From Ardenticatenaceae bacterium (GTDB lineage: Bacteria > Chloroflexota > Anaerolineae > Promineifilales > Promineifilaceae), in contig JACKBQ010000001.1 in NCBI GenBank assembly GCA_020634455.1, positions 2,232,001 to 2,296,000 on the forward strand: 64,000 nt of DNA, read 5' to 3'. The notes under the pieces are model-generated. The model saw only the letters and a program-made list of their open reading frames with translations, did no database searches and was not told where the DNA came from. The position numbers were made by a program, and so were the translations under genes. Shown here one piece after another: positions 50,449 through 59,018 of this stretch (within the stretch, counting starts at the first letter, position 1; every line of letters begins with the position of its first letter).

Positions 50449-51729
50449 ATGAAAACGAGACAACTTTTTGCGATTTTTGGACTAATTTTTCTAACGGCAA
50501 TGTTGGCAGCTTGTGGCGGACGGCCCGGTGCGCCTGTGGCGGCAACGGCCGTTCCCGATGACGAACCGGCTACCGAAACCAATGCAGAACCCACCGCCAC
50601 GCGCCCCAGCCAGTCTGGCGTTACCATTTTGGCCGATGGCTCGGTGGTGGCCGTGAAGCCCGTGCTGGCTGTCAGCTTTACCGCCAGCGGGCGGCTGCTG
50701 GAACTGGCGGTGCAGCCCGGTGATGTGGTGGCGGCGGGCGATCTCATCGCCACGCTGGATGACGAGGCGCTGCTGGACGCGGTGACCAACGCCGAATTCC
50801 AGGCGGCCCAATCGGAGCTGAACCTGACTCAGGCGCAGGCGGAGTTGGATCGTTTGCTGACGTGGGAACCGGATGAAACGGCCGTTGCGCTCGCGCAGGC
50901 CAATCTCACCGCCGCGCAGGCCCAGTTGGAAAACGCCCAGGTGTCTGACTCGGTGGCAGGCAACTCTGTCACCCAGGCCAACGTCAGCGTGGCCCAGGCG
51001 GAGCGGCAGCTGGCCGATGCTCAGGAAGCGTACAACACCGCCTTCGATCCTGGCCGTGAATGGGAGCTGGGCGATCCGTTCCGCAAGCAGTTTTTGGAGA
51101 ATGAGCGGGACGCCGCCACGCGCAATTTGCAGTTCGCCGAGGAAAATTTGCGAGTGGCGCGGGCCAACTACAGCCTGGCCGTAGCGGGCATCAACAATGA
51201 CTCATCGCTCAACGCGGAGGCGTCGGTGATTAGCGCCCAGCAGGCGTTGGAAAATGCGCAAAAACCACCCACCGCCGAGCAAATCGAGGCGGCGCAGCTA
51301 AGCGTGGAACAGGCGGAACTCTCTTTGCAGCAAAGCCAGCTTAGTCTGGAACAGGCGCAAGAGGCGGTGGCCGATGCCCAACTTCTGGCTCCCGCCGCTG
51401 GCACAATCCTCTCGGTTGAGGTGGCTGAAGGCGCGATGATTGGCGCAGGTTCGCCCATCGTCACCATGCTGGACACGACGCAGTTGGAGTTCCACACCAG
51501 CAATCTTAGCGAGCGGGATTTGGCGCGGGTGGCTCCGGGCCAGACGGTGCAGGTGACGCTAAAAGCGTATCCCAACGACGTAATTGAAGGGATGGTGGTG
51601 CGCATTGGCACGCAAGCGACGGGGACGGTGGGGGATGCGGCCGTTTTCCCAGTCATCGTTTCCATCAGCAGCGATGAACTGGACATCCGCCCCGGCATGA
51701 CCGGCCGTGCAGAGATTGCGGGCGAGTAG
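50449..51729 (+). CDS. HlyD/MacA-family adaptor lipoprotein
   Basis: The 426-residue protein has a lipoprotein signal with lipobox LAACGG, a short acidic linker, and the biotinyl-lipoyl half-motif (SFTASGRLLELAVQPGDVV). A long Ala/Gln-rich coiled coil spans about 105-310. The second lipoyl half (LLAPAAGTILSVEVAEGAMIGAG) and a beta-barrel domain follow. This is a MacA/HlyD periplasmic adaptor that would contact the FtsX-like permease. In an organism without a classical outer membrane it may act without a TolC partner. It ends the operon; a terminator follows at 51768. Confidence 0.92.
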   Translation: MKTRQLFAIFGLIFLTAMLAACGGRPGAPVAATAVPDDEPATETNAEPTATRPSQSGVTILADGSVVAVKPVLAVSFTASGRLLELAVQPGDVVAAGDLIATLDDEALLDAVTNAEFQAAQSELNLTQAQAELDRLLTWEPDETAVALAQANLTAAQAQLENAQVSDSVAGNSVTQANVSVAQAERQLADAQEAYNTAFDPGREWELGDPFRKQFLENERDAATRNLQFAEENLRVARANYSLAVAGINNDSSLNAEASVISAQQALENAQKPPTAEQIEAAQLSVEQAELSLQQSQLSLEQAQEAVADAQLLAPAAGTILSVEVAEGAMIGAGSPIVTMLDTTQLEFHTSNLSERDLARVAPGQTVQVTLKAYPNDVIEGMVVRIGTQATGTVGDAAVFPVIVSISSDELDIRPGMTGRAEIAGE

Positions 51730-51767
51730 GTTTTACCGCTGAGTGCGCAGAGAACGCTGAGTTTTTT

Positions 51768-51793
51768 AGCCCCTGCCAGTGCAGGGGCTTTTT
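51768..51793 (+). terminator. Intrinsic terminator of the ABC exporter operon
   Basis: AGCCCCTGC pairs with GCAGGGGCT over a CAGT loop and is followed by five T residues. The preceding stretch, CGCTGAGTGCGCAGAGAACGC, is a fragment of a dispersed repeat. Confidence 0.92.
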
Positions 51794-51803
51794 GTTTGCG
51801 ATA

Positions 51804-51832
51804 TTGTCTAACGTTGGCCAATCCGTTATGAT
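51804..51832 (+). promoter_or_regulatory. Promoter of mntA-hepT giving a leaderless start
   Basis: TTGTCT (51804-51809) and TATGAT (51827-51832) are 17 bases apart. The predicted first transcribed base falls on or next to the ATG at 51839, and there is no good Shine-Dalgarno sequence, so mntA is probably read from a leaderless transcript. Confidence 0.5.
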
Positions 51833-51838
51833 GGAACT

Positions 51839-52267
51839 ATGCAAGCCTTGACTGAAGATGTTCAACAAATGGTGGCGAAAATCACCGACTGGTGCAGCAA
51901 CCAACCGGTGAAGCTGTGCGTGCTGTTCGGCTCCCAAGCAACAGGTCGCCAACGCCCGGACAGTGATGTGGATTTGGCTGTTTGGCCCGTCAAGATGTTA
52001 TCTGCCGCCACCAAACTGGCCTGGCTGCGCGAATTGGAGACGCTGCTGGACAAGCCAGTTAGTTTGGCCTTGGTCTCAGCCGATTTGGATCCGGTGCTGG
52101 GCTTTGAGATTTTGCGAGACGGCCGTCTCGTTTACGAACAGCAGCCTGAACTGTGGTTCAAACATCGCGCTCAACTGTGGCATGCTTATAACGACAGCTT
52201 GCCTTTCCGTGTTGCTGCTCGAGAACAGCTTAAGGAGTTTGCTAGAGAGGTATCGCATGGCTCCTGA
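51839..52267 (+). CDS. mntA: MntA-like nucleotidyltransferase antitoxin
   Basis: The 142-residue protein is a minimal nucleotidyltransferase. The motif GSX10DXD is complete: GS at 31-32 and DVD at 43-45. In characterised type VII systems MntA silences HepT by adding AMP units to a Tyr. The C-terminal half is helical, as in the family. Its last 11 bases overlap the start of hepT, so expression is coupled and the antitoxin comes first. Confidence 0.9.
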   Translation: MQALTEDVQQMVAKITDWCSNQPVKLCVLFGSQATGRQRPDSDVDLAVWPVKMLSAATKLAWLRELETLLDKPVSLALVSADLDPVLGFEILRDGRLVYEQQPELWFKHRAQLWHAYNDSLPFRVAAREQLKEFAREVSHGS

Positions 52268-52661
52268 TGTCTTGTTGCGTAAGTTGAGTTATCTACGTCA
52301 GCTTTTGCACGATCTTACGCCGTACAAGGATGCCACGTTCGATGAGGTAGAAGCGGAGCATTACAAGCTGGAACGATTGATGGAACTATTGGTCATGGCG
52401 GCCAGCGATATTTTGCATCATTTATTGGCCGAACGGGGGATAACGGCCGTTTCCTACAAGAGCGCCTTCCAACTAGCTGCTAAAGAAGGCATGCTCCCCG
52501 CAGAGCTATCGGATCGCTTGCAAAACGCCGCCAGTATGCGCAACGTGCTGGTTCACCTCTACGAAGAAATTGATTACGAAATCTTGCACCAAAGCATCCC
52601 TACCGCGCTGGAAGATTTTGCCCAGTTCGTGTCCATTTTTGCTGATTACCAATCCCCGTAA
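52257..52661 (+). CDS. hepT: HepT-like HEPN toxin
   Basis: The 134-residue helical protein has the HEPN RNase motif RX4HXY: R95, H100 and Y102 in MRNVLVHLYEE. All three residues are intact, and the Tyr is the expected site of AMPylation by MntA. HepT toxins cleave RNA, in several cases tRNA. ATG 52257 is inside the end of mntA. A longer frame from 51963 is only an overlap with mntA. Confidence 0.9.
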   Translation: MAPDVLLRKLSYLRQLLHDLTPYKDATFDEVEAEHYKLERLMELLVMAASDILHHLLAERGITAVSYKSAFQLAAKEGMLPAELSDRLQNAASMRNVLVHLYEEIDYEILHQSIPTALEDFAQFVSIFADYQSP

Positions 52662-53066
52662 CTACTTTTCAGGAAGAGCAGAGACATAGACCCAACGGCC
52701 GTTCCGCAACACAAACAAACTCCGCTCCGTAAATGAGGCATCCTGGCCGTTTTGCAGCAGCGTGGCGTGGAAGGTGACGGTGGCTTGTTTGTCGTCCAGC
52801 CTCGCTTCCTCCAGAATTTCTAGCCCTAAAAATTGCGTACTTTGGCAAAACTGCTTGAGCGAGCGGCGGTGGTTTGCCTGTTCTTTAGCATTGCGAGGCG
52901 GGTTGGGCTGTTCGGTTTGCAGGACGTAGCGCACGTTGGCCAAGGCGTAAGCGGCGTAGCGGGAGCGCATGAGGTTGGTGGGAGACGGCCGTATCTTTCC
53001 CAGATGAACCGGTTGGCAGCAGGTGGTATACGGCCGTCCGCTGTGGCAAGCGCAGGGCTCACTCAT
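52662..53066 (-). CDS. YchJ-like protein with SEC-C type zinc motif
   Basis: The 134-residue protein matches the YchJ/UPF0225 family. The metal motif CACHSGRPYTTCC lies at 5-17, PTNLMRSRYAAYALANVRYVLQT follows, and the remainder is an NTF2-like fold (VTFHATLLQNG..FTERSLFV). The function of the family is not settled. It overlaps the tag gene by four bases (ATGA), so it is the last gene of a uvrA-tag-ychJ unit. Confidence 0.88.
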   Translation of the reverse strand: MSEPCACHSGRPYTTCCQPVHLGKIRPSPTNLMRSRYAAYALANVRYVLQTEQPNPPRNAKEQANHRRSLKQFCQSTQFLGLEILEEARLDDKQATVTFHATLLQNGQDASFTERSLFVLRNGRWVYVSALPEK

Positions 53067-53638
53067 TTGCGCAGCTCAGCATAGCGGAAGCAGTCCACCA
53101 CGTGATCGTTCACCATGCCCACAGCTTGCATAAATGCATAAATGATGGTTGGCCCCACAAAGCTGAAGCCGCGCTTTTTGAGCGCTTTGCTCATAGCCTG
53201 GGATTCTTTGGTCTCTGCTGGAACCTCCGCCAGGCTGCGCCAACTGTTTTGGATCGGTGCGCCGCCGACAAAACCCCACAAAAAGGTGCTAAATGAGCCT
53301 TCCTTTTCCATAATCTCCAGGTAGCCACGTGCATTTTTCACCGCCGACTGCACCTTCAGCCTGTTACGCACAATCCCCGGATTTTGCAGCAACTCGGCAA
53401 TTTTCGCTTCATCATAACGAGCAATTTTCTCCGGGTCGAACTGATCAAAGGCGGCCCAGTAATTTTCCCGCTTGCGCAGAATGGTGATCCAGCTCAGCCC
53501 CGCTTGCGCCCCGTCCAAAATGAGCTTGGCAAAAAGACGCTGGTCGTCATACTCTGGCACGCCCCACTCTTCATCGTGGTAGCGCATGTAGAGCAGGTCT
53601 GTGGTGCCGCACCAGCCGCAGCGGATATTGTTGTCCAT
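53063..53638 (-). CDS. tag: DNA-3-methyladenine glycosylase I
   Basis: Tag removes 3-methyladenine from alkylated DNA. The 191-residue protein has the zinc ligands in CGWCGTTD and near the C terminus (NDHVVDC), the block YHDEEWGVPEYDD, and GLSWITILRKRENY. The catalytic Glu of E. coli Tag (E38) is Asp here (LILDGAQAG), a conservative change. I chose ATG 53638 because the longer frame overlaps uvrA. It lies 35 bases after uvrA on the same strand, so excision and base repair are co-expressed. Confidence 0.93.
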   Translation of the reverse strand: MDNNIRCGWCGTTDLLYMRYHDEEWGVPEYDDQRLFAKLILDGAQAGLSWITILRKRENYWAAFDQFDPEKIARYDEAKIAELLQNPGIVRNRLKVQSAVKNARGYLEIMEKEGSFSTFLWGFVGGAPIQNSWRSLAEVPAETKESQAMSKALKKRGFSFVGPTIIYAFMQAVGMVNDHVVDCFRYAELRK

Positions 53639-53673
53639 GCAGGTTACCTCGGTAACGGCCGTTTCTCTGCGTG

Positions 53674-56571
53674 TCAGGTAGCAGAACGGCCGTTCAAATA
53701 TTGCTTCAACCATTGCCCCGTGTACGATTCTGGCACCTTGGCCACCGCTTCTGGCGAACCAACCGCCACAATCTCGCCACCCCGGTTACCACCCTCCGGC
53801 CCCATGTCAATCAAATAATCCGCCACCTTGATGATGTCCAGATTGTGCTCAATGATAATGACCGTGTTGCCCTTATCCACCAGCTTGTTTAGGGCCACAA
53901 TCAGCTTGGCCACATCATGCGAATGCAACCCCACCGACGGCTCATCCAAAATATACATCGTGCGGCCCGTCGCAATTTTACTCAACTCCCGGCTTAGCTT
54001 GATGCGCTGCGCCTCGCCGCCGCTCAGCGTAGGAGCCGGTTGACCCAACTTAATGTAATCCAACCCCACATCTTGTAACGTTTTTAGCTTGCGCTTTATC
54101 GTAGGTACGTGTGTAAAAAACTCCAGAGCATCTTCCACGCTCAAATCCAGCACTTCAGCAATGTTTAGTTCCTTGTAGCGCACCTGCAACGTTTCCCGGT
54201 TGTACCGCGCCCCGTGACACACATCACACGGCACATAAATATCTGGCAAAAATTGCATCTCGATCCGGTTTTGCCCCTGACCCTGGCACGCCTCACACCG
54301 TCCGCCCTTCACGTTAAAGCTAAAACGGCCCGGCTTGTAGCCCCGAATTTTGCTCTCTGGCAAACTTGTAAACAGATCACGAATTGGGTTAAACAGATTG
54401 GTGTAAGTCGCCGGGTTGGAGCGTGGCGTACGGCCGATTGGACTCTGATCAATCTCTATCACCTTGTCCAAATAGTCCAGCCCCTCAATATCGTCATGCT
54501 TGCCCGGAACCGCCTTCGATTTGTAAAAATGCTGGCTCAACTTCTTGCTCAAAATCTCAATCAAAAACGAGCTTTTGCCACTGCCGCTCACGCCCGTTAC
54601 GCAGACAAACTTACCCAACGGAATACAAATATCCAGCGCCTTCAAATTGTTTTCTCTCGCGCCGCGAATCACAATTTGCTCCCCGGTGCCTTTGCGCCGC
54701 TTCTTGGGTACCGGGATGCCCTGCCGCCCGCTCAGGTACGCCCCCGTCAGCGATTTTTCATCAGCCGCAACCTCGTCTGGCGTACCTTCAGCAACCACTT
54801 CGCCGCCGTGCGAACCGGCGCCTGGCCCCAGATCAATCAGCCAATCGGCCGCCCGCATCGTATCTTCGTCGTGCTCCACTACCAGCACCGTGTTGCCCAG
54901 GTCCCGCATCCCTTGCAGCGTGTGGATCAATCGCTCGTTGTCTCGCTGGTGCAGGCCAATACTCGGCTCATCCAACACGTACAGCACCCCCATCAACTGG
55001 CTGCCAATCTGCGTGGCCAGTCGAATGCGCTGTGCCTCGCCGCCGCTCAGCGTGCCCGCCGTGCGGTCCAGCGTCAGATAATCCAGCCCCACGTTCACCA
55101 TAAAGCTCACCCGGTCGCCAATTTCCTTCAAAATCGGTTTGGCAATCATCGCCTGGCGTTCGGTAAGCGGGCTGTCCTTTTCATCACGCAGGGTATCTAC
55201 CCAGGGCACAATGTTCAGCACCGGCATCTTCACCACTTCGGTAATGGTCATGCCCTGGATGTCTACGGCGCGGGCCACGGGCTGCAAGCGGGAGCCGCCA
55301 CATTCCGGGCAGGGCATATCTACCATGTACTCTTCCAGCTTTTCGCGCACGTAGTCGGAGGTAGATTCGTTGTAGCGCCGCCACAGGTTGGGCACCACAC
55401 CTTCGTAGTTGGTGAGGTAGCGGCGCGGGTCGCCCTGGCGGTTTTTGTAGGTCACCACCACCTGTTCGCTGCCGCTGCCGTGCAGCAAAATGTACATTTG
55501 CGCTTCGGTCAGTTCGCGCACCGGCACGTTGGTGGGTATTTCAAAATGTTCGGCCGTAGCTTTGAGCAGCTGCCAGTAGTAGCCTGCTTTGTCGTCGGTG
55601 GGCCAGCCCGCAATGGCCCCATCGGCCAAACTGAGCGACTTGTTGGGCACAACCAGGTCGGGGTCGATGGCTTTGGTGGTGCCCAACCCCTGGCAGGCGG
55701 AGCAAGCGCCGTGCGGGCTGTTGAAGCTGAAGGTGCGCGGCTCAATTTCCGGGATGCTGGTGCCGTCGTACGGGCAGTAGAGATGTTCTGAGTAAAGATT
55801 GTCTATGGGGTTGTCAGCGTTGGTCACGTCGTTGATGATGACCAGGCCACTGCCCAGCCGCAGGGCCGTCTCGATGGAATCTGTGAGGCGGGTTTTGGCA
55901 GACTGGGCATCCTCGCTGGTGTCGTGCGGATCGTGACGCACCACCAGACGGTCTACCACCGCTTCGATGGTGTGGTTTTTGTACCGATCCAGCTCAATCT
56001 CCTCGTCAACAGAGCGCACGTCGCCGTTGACGCGCACCCGCACAAAACCGGATTTGCGCACATCGTCGAAGATGCCCTGGTGGTGCCCTTTGCGGTCGCG
56101 GATCAGCGGGGCCAGCACCTGGATGCGGCTGTTTTGCGGCATGTGCAGCACGGCATCCACAATTTGCTCGGCCGATTGCGGCCGTACCGGACGGCCGCAT
56201 TCCGGGCAGTGGGGTACACCCACGCGGGCAAACAGCAAGCGCAAGTAGTCGTAAATTTCGGTGACGGTGCCTACGGTGGAGCGGGGGTTGTGGCTGACAC
56301 CTTTCTGGTCAATGGAAACGGCCGGGCTGAGGCCTTCGATTTGATCCACGTCTGGCTTTTCCATCTGCCCCAAAAATTGGCGGGCGTAGGCAGATAGCGA
56401 TTCCACGTAGCGGCGTTGGCCCTCGGCAAAGATGGTGTCGAAAGCGAGCGAGGATTTGCCAGAGCCGGACAATCCGGTAATGACGACGAGTTTGTCGCGG
56501 GGAATCTCGACATCAATATTTTTAAGGTTGTGAGCACGTGCGCCGCGCACGATGATTTTGTCCAGAGACAT
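53674..56571 (-). CDS. uvrA: Excinuclease ABC subunit A
   Basis: UvrA finds bulky lesions and loads UvrB in nucleotide excision repair. The 965-residue protein has two ABC modules with Walker A motifs GLSGSGKSS and GVSGSGKSS, both with the signature LSGGEAQR. Zinc sites are CPECGRPV (insertion domain), CSAC, CPEC and the CEACQGQG / CDVC pair. The start is ATG 56571; the frame continues upstream but without conservation. Nearly 3 kb of this gene have no exact ACGGCCGT, though close variants occur. It is the first gene of the repair operon. Confidence 0.97.
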   Translation of the reverse strand: MSLDKIIVRGARAHNLKNIDVEIPRDKLVVITGLSGSGKSSLAFDTIFAEGQRRYVESLSAYARQFLGQMEKPDVDQIEGLSPAVSIDQKGVSHNPRSTVGTVTEIYDYLRLLFARVGVPHCPECGRPVRPQSAEQIVDAVLHMPQNSRIQVLAPLIRDRKGHHQGIFDDVRKSGFVRVRVNGDVRSVDEEIELDRYKNHTIEAVVDRLVVRHDPHDTSEDAQSAKTRLTDSIETALRLGSGLVIINDVTNADNPIDNLYSEHLYCPYDGTSIPEIEPRTFSFNSPHGACSACQGLGTTKAIDPDLVVPNKSLSLADGAIAGWPTDDKAGYYWQLLKATAEHFEIPTNVPVRELTEAQMYILLHGSGSEQVVVTYKNRQGDPRRYLTNYEGVVPNLWRRYNESTSDYVREKLEEYMVDMPCPECGGSRLQPVARAVDIQGMTITEVVKMPVLNIVPWVDTLRDEKDSPLTERQAMIAKPILKEIGDRVSFMVNVGLDYLTLDRTAGTLSGGEAQRIRLATQIGSQLMGVLYVLDEPSIGLHQRDNERLIHTLQGMRDLGNTVLVVEHDEDTMRAADWLIDLGPGAGSHGGEVVAEGTPDEVAADEKSLTGAYLSGRQGIPVPKKRRKGTGEQIVIRGARENNLKALDICIPLGKFVCVTGVSGSGKSSFLIEILSKKLSQHFYKSKAVPGKHDDIEGLDYLDKVIEIDQSPIGRTPRSNPATYTNLFNPIRDLFTSLPESKIRGYKPGRFSFNVKGGRCEACQGQGQNRIEMQFLPDIYVPCDVCHGARYNRETLQVRYKELNIAEVLDLSVEDALEFFTHVPTIKRKLKTLQDVGLDYIKLGQPAPTLSGGEAQRIKLSRELSKIATGRTMYILDEPSVGLHSHDVAKLIVALNKLVDKGNTVIIIEHNLDIIKVADYLIDMGPEGGNRGGEIVAVGSPEAVAKVPESYTGQWLKQYLNGRSAT

Positions 56572-56735
56572 CTGTTTTTCCGTTTGGCAAACTCTGCCGC
56601 AAATTGCGTGACAGAAAATGCCACAAATGACGAATGGTTCGTTGAGACAGTAAAGCAATCTACAATTCTAACATGCCGGAAAAACAGTGACCATTAACGT
56701 TTTGTTATTGCCTGGGGATGATGAACATTAACAAT

Positions 56736-57689
56736 TTAAATAGGTAATAAACCAACATAGCGAAGCAACGCGTCAGAGCCGGTGGCAAATTGGTCAAGAA
56801 AACTAGCCACAACTTCACGCAATTCTGGCCAATCATCGCTGAATCGGTGCAGGTGCAATACCTCCTGCTTTAGCCAACGCCACAGCTTTTCAATCGGATT
56901 GAGCCAAGAAGCGTAAGTGGGCAAAGGTAGTAGTTGAACGGGCATGTTGTCCTGCTTGGCTTTCGGCGCAGGCTCAGTCGGCCAGTTCCCTGGCAATTTG
57001 GGTGGAAAAGGAAACTGCTGTGGCTGTAAAACGGCCAATACATCCGGGTGAAAGTGAACGGGCCAATTGTCCAGAACGACGTAAATTGTCTCCGCACCTG
57101 GATAGCATTGGTACAATTGAGTCCAGAAGTTAGCAATGACGGTGCGTGTGATGCGTTTGCGCTGCAAGTAAGAAAGTTGCCCCGTCATGCAATTGATGGC
57201 ACCAATGATGCGGAAGCTACTATTGGCCCGATGTGACCGTTGAGCCAATGGCTGTCGCAGACCCTTGCTTTCAAATGATTGGGCAATCGTTGGTTGCCGA
57301 TAGTAAGTAAGCTGGTCGAGATAGAGCAGCACATATCGGTCTGGTTCGTAATAAGCACGTAATCGAGCCAACTCAATCAAACTCAGCTTTTCTTGATAAT
57401 GTCGGTCGGGACTATGCACATAATCGCGGCCACGTTTATAGCTGATGCCCAGCCGTTTTAGCAATCGGCTTAGACTCCCAGCTGTACTGACCTGTAACCA
57501 AGTACATGCTTGGACTATCATTTCTAATCGCCATCGGGCAGAATGGAAGCCTAGCTGCCGGGGGTCACGTCGAATCACCTGGAGCAGTGCCTGCTTTGCT
57601 TCTGACGGCTTCGCGTACCGAGGGGGAAAAAGCCGCTTTGCGGCCACGTCCTTTCTGTACTTCAAGTCGGTCAAGACCATCCTGTTCAT
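56736..57689 (-). CDS. IS630 transposase, catalytic part (frame B)
   Basis: This frame holds the DDE catalytic domain: Asp in YVLLYLDQLTYY, Asp in IYVVLDNWPVHF, and Glu in WLNPIEKLWRW. The spacing fits IS630. The true N terminus comes from frame A. The two frames overlap at 57565-57689, and the shift can occur in a run of five T and five C (minus strand, 57622-57631). The required shift is +1 or -2. It may be a programmed frameshift or a disabling indel. Confidence 0.88.
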   Translation of the reverse strand: MNRMVLTDLKYRKDVAAKRLFPPRYAKPSEAKQALLQVIRRDPRQLGFHSARWRLEMIVQACTWLQVSTAGSLSRLLKRLGISYKRGRDYVHSPDRHYQEKLSLIELARLRAYYEPDRYVLLYLDQLTYYRQPTIAQSFESKGLRQPLAQRSHRANSSFRIIGAINCMTGQLSYLQRKRITRTVIANFWTQLYQCYPGAETIYVVLDNWPVHFHPDVLAVLQPQQFPFPPKLPGNWPTEPAPKAKQDNMPVQLLPLPTYASWLNPIEKLWRWLKQEVLHLHRFSDDWPELREVVASFLDQFATGSDALLRYVGLLPI

Positions 57690-57903
57690 ACCAATCTAGC
57701 CATTTGTAGATAGTATCCGGATGGTGCGGCTTGTGCCCTCCGTCTTTAGCGGCGGCATTGGGACTCATGCCGCTGGCGATTTTGAGCAAAATGGCGGCCT
57801 TTTCTCGCATGTGGCTTTTCTCATGGTGGTCGCGCACAAGTACTAGCTCGCTTTTTTGAACAGCCGTTAGTTCCAAATATCGTCTCTTGGGCATAAATAA
57901 CAC
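57565..57903 (-). CDS. IS630 transposase, N-terminal DNA-binding part (frame A)
   Basis: The 112-residue frame holds helix-turn-helix segments that bind the element ends (REKAAILLKIASGMSPNAAAK and HPDTIYKWLDWYEQDGL in outline), then GRGRKAAFSPS. After the homopolymer run the protein should continue in frame B at PRYAKPSEAKQ. A gene product of A alone could serve as an inhibitor. Confidence 0.85.
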   Translation of the reverse strand: MLFMPKRRYLELTAVQKSELVLVRDHHEKSHMREKAAILLKIASGMSPNAAAKDGGHKPHHPDTIYKWLDWYEQDGLDRLEVQKGRGRKAAFSPSVREAVRSKAGTAPGDST

Positions 57904-58039
57904 CTCCCATGATGATATTATCTCTATTACCTATTTATTTTTTGTAAAGTTCAATAATCCCCAGGTTATGTAGGCCTCTATCCACAGGCGAGTTAGGAGA
58001 ATCTCAAAGCTTTAGACAATATTGGAAATAAGATTCCTT

Positions 58040-58099
58040 ATGCAAAGACGCGAAGGCACAAAGGAGAAAAAGCTTGATGTCTTTGCGCCTTCGCATGAC
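58040..58099. repeat. Dispersed inverted repeat, GCAAAGACGCGAAGGC type
   Basis: GCAAAGACGCGAAGGCACAAAG is matched in part by CTTTGCGCCTTCGC around an A-rich loop. It lies in the 323-base spacer 57966-58288. A 73-residue frame there (58022-58243) has no ribosome site and I do not accept it. Confidence 0.7.
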
Positions 58100-58288
58100 A
58101 TAAAGTTAATCCCGATAATCTCCTTTGTCCTGGTGGGGATTATTATGCGAGACTTGTATGGGAGGGGAGTGGCCGAAAAGGAAGTGACGTGTAACATGGA
58201 TGCACGACTTGTCGATGAGATGCATTCTCGCTTGTGGAAATGACAAGCTCAGAAATTGATTTGGGCGCAACGCTGTGGTGTTTTGCTT

Positions 58289-58978
58289 ATGACACAAATT
58301 GGAACGTTAGCTGAAAAATCGCTGCATGCAGGCATTAAGGCGTGGTACGGCCGTTCCACCGACCAGTTCGAGGTAAAGGTGGATGGCTTTGTCATTGACA
58401 TCGTGCGCGGGGAGCAGCTTGTTGAAATCCAGACGCGCCATTTTGGAGCGATGAAGCGCAAGCTGGCACGGCTGCTGAAGGCTCATCCGGTGCTGCTGCT
58501 ACACCCGATTGCTCAGGAAAAATGGATTGTGCGGCAAACGGCCGTTGGCGAACCAATCAGCCGCCGCAAATCCCCCAAAAAAGGGCAGGTTCTCGACCTT
58601 TTTTCTGAATTGATGCGCATTCCCCACCTGCTACCGCATCCAAATTTGGTAGTGGGTGCCGTGCTAACCCGGCAAGAGGAAGTTTGGCGCGACGACGGCC
58701 AGGGCAGTTGGCGGCGCAAAGGGTGGAGCCTGCACGATCATCATTTGCTAGAGGTGGTTGGGCTGCACACCTTTGCCACGCCTGCCGACCTGCTCACCCT
58801 GCTGCCGCCCGATTTACCCCAGCTTTTCACCAACAAGCAGCTGGCCAAACTAGCCAAAATCCGCCCAAATTTGGCCCAACGCATTACCTACACGCTGGCT
58901 CGCTGTGATGTTGTGGAACTAGTGGGGAAAGACGGCCGTTCAAATCTGTACCAATTTTTAAGTGAAAGTAAAAAGTGA
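58289..58978 (+). CDS. Hypothetical protein with PD-(D/E)XK-like N-terminal core
   Basis: The 229-residue protein opens TQIGTLAEKSLHAGIKAWY, followed by FEVKVDGFVIDIV, GEQLVEIQTRHFGAMKRKLARLL and VLLLHPIAQEKWIV. The order helix, Asp strand, ExQ strand and basic helix resembles the PD-(D/E)XK nuclease fold, with EIQ in place of ExK. The second half (about 120-229) looks like one or two winged helices. I do not know a characterised member. The start is ATG 58289; its ribosome site is weak. One neighbour is the IS630 element. It may be a DNA-processing protein. Confidence 0.65.
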   Translation: MTQIGTLAEKSLHAGIKAWYGRSTDQFEVKVDGFVIDIVRGEQLVEIQTRHFGAMKRKLARLLKAHPVLLLHPIAQEKWIVRQTAVGEPISRRKSPKKGQVLDLFSELMRIPHLLPHPNLVVGAVLTRQEEVWRDDGQGSWRRKGWSLHDHHLLEVVGLHTFATPADLLTLLPPDLPQLFTNKQLAKLAKIRPNLAQRITYTLARCDVVELVGKDGRSNLYQFLSESKK

Positions 58979-59018
58979 AAAGCGATTGACCGGTGACTTT
59001 CACTTTTTACTTATTACT
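58963..59018. repeat. AGTGAAA/AGTAAAA repeat hairpin between convergent genes
   Basis: AGTGAAAGTAAAAAGTGAAAA is answered by ACTTTCACTTTTTACTTATT. The hairpin covers the stop codons of both convergent genes and may terminate both. It belongs to the heptad-like repeat class. Confidence 0.75.

Larger units (their letters stand above)
56711..57965. mobile_element. IS630-family insertion sequence
   Basis: The element is about 1255 bp. Its ends are inverted repeats of about 40 bases: the left end begins CCTGGGGAT (56711) and contains TAAATAGGTAATA (56737-56749); the right end has the complement, with TATTACCTATTTA at 57925-57937 and ATCCCCAGG ending at 57965. The outer ends match with small differences. 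Two overlapping reading frames encode the transposase. There is no ACGGCCGT inside, unlike the flanking DNA, which suggests a recent arrival. Confidence 0.85.

Noticed and set aside
51963..52661. 232-residue frame starting inside mntA
   Set aside because: The first 98 residues are a shifted reading of mntA; the HepT domain starts at ATG 52257.
54214..55791. 525-residue open frame antisense to uvrA
   Set aside because: It is opposite the most conserved part of uvrA and shows no family motif; its length follows from the codon use of uvrA.
58022..58243. 73-residue frame between the IS630 element and the PD-(D/E)XK-like gene
   Set aside because: It is partly made of a dispersed repeat, has no ribosome site and no recognisable domain.
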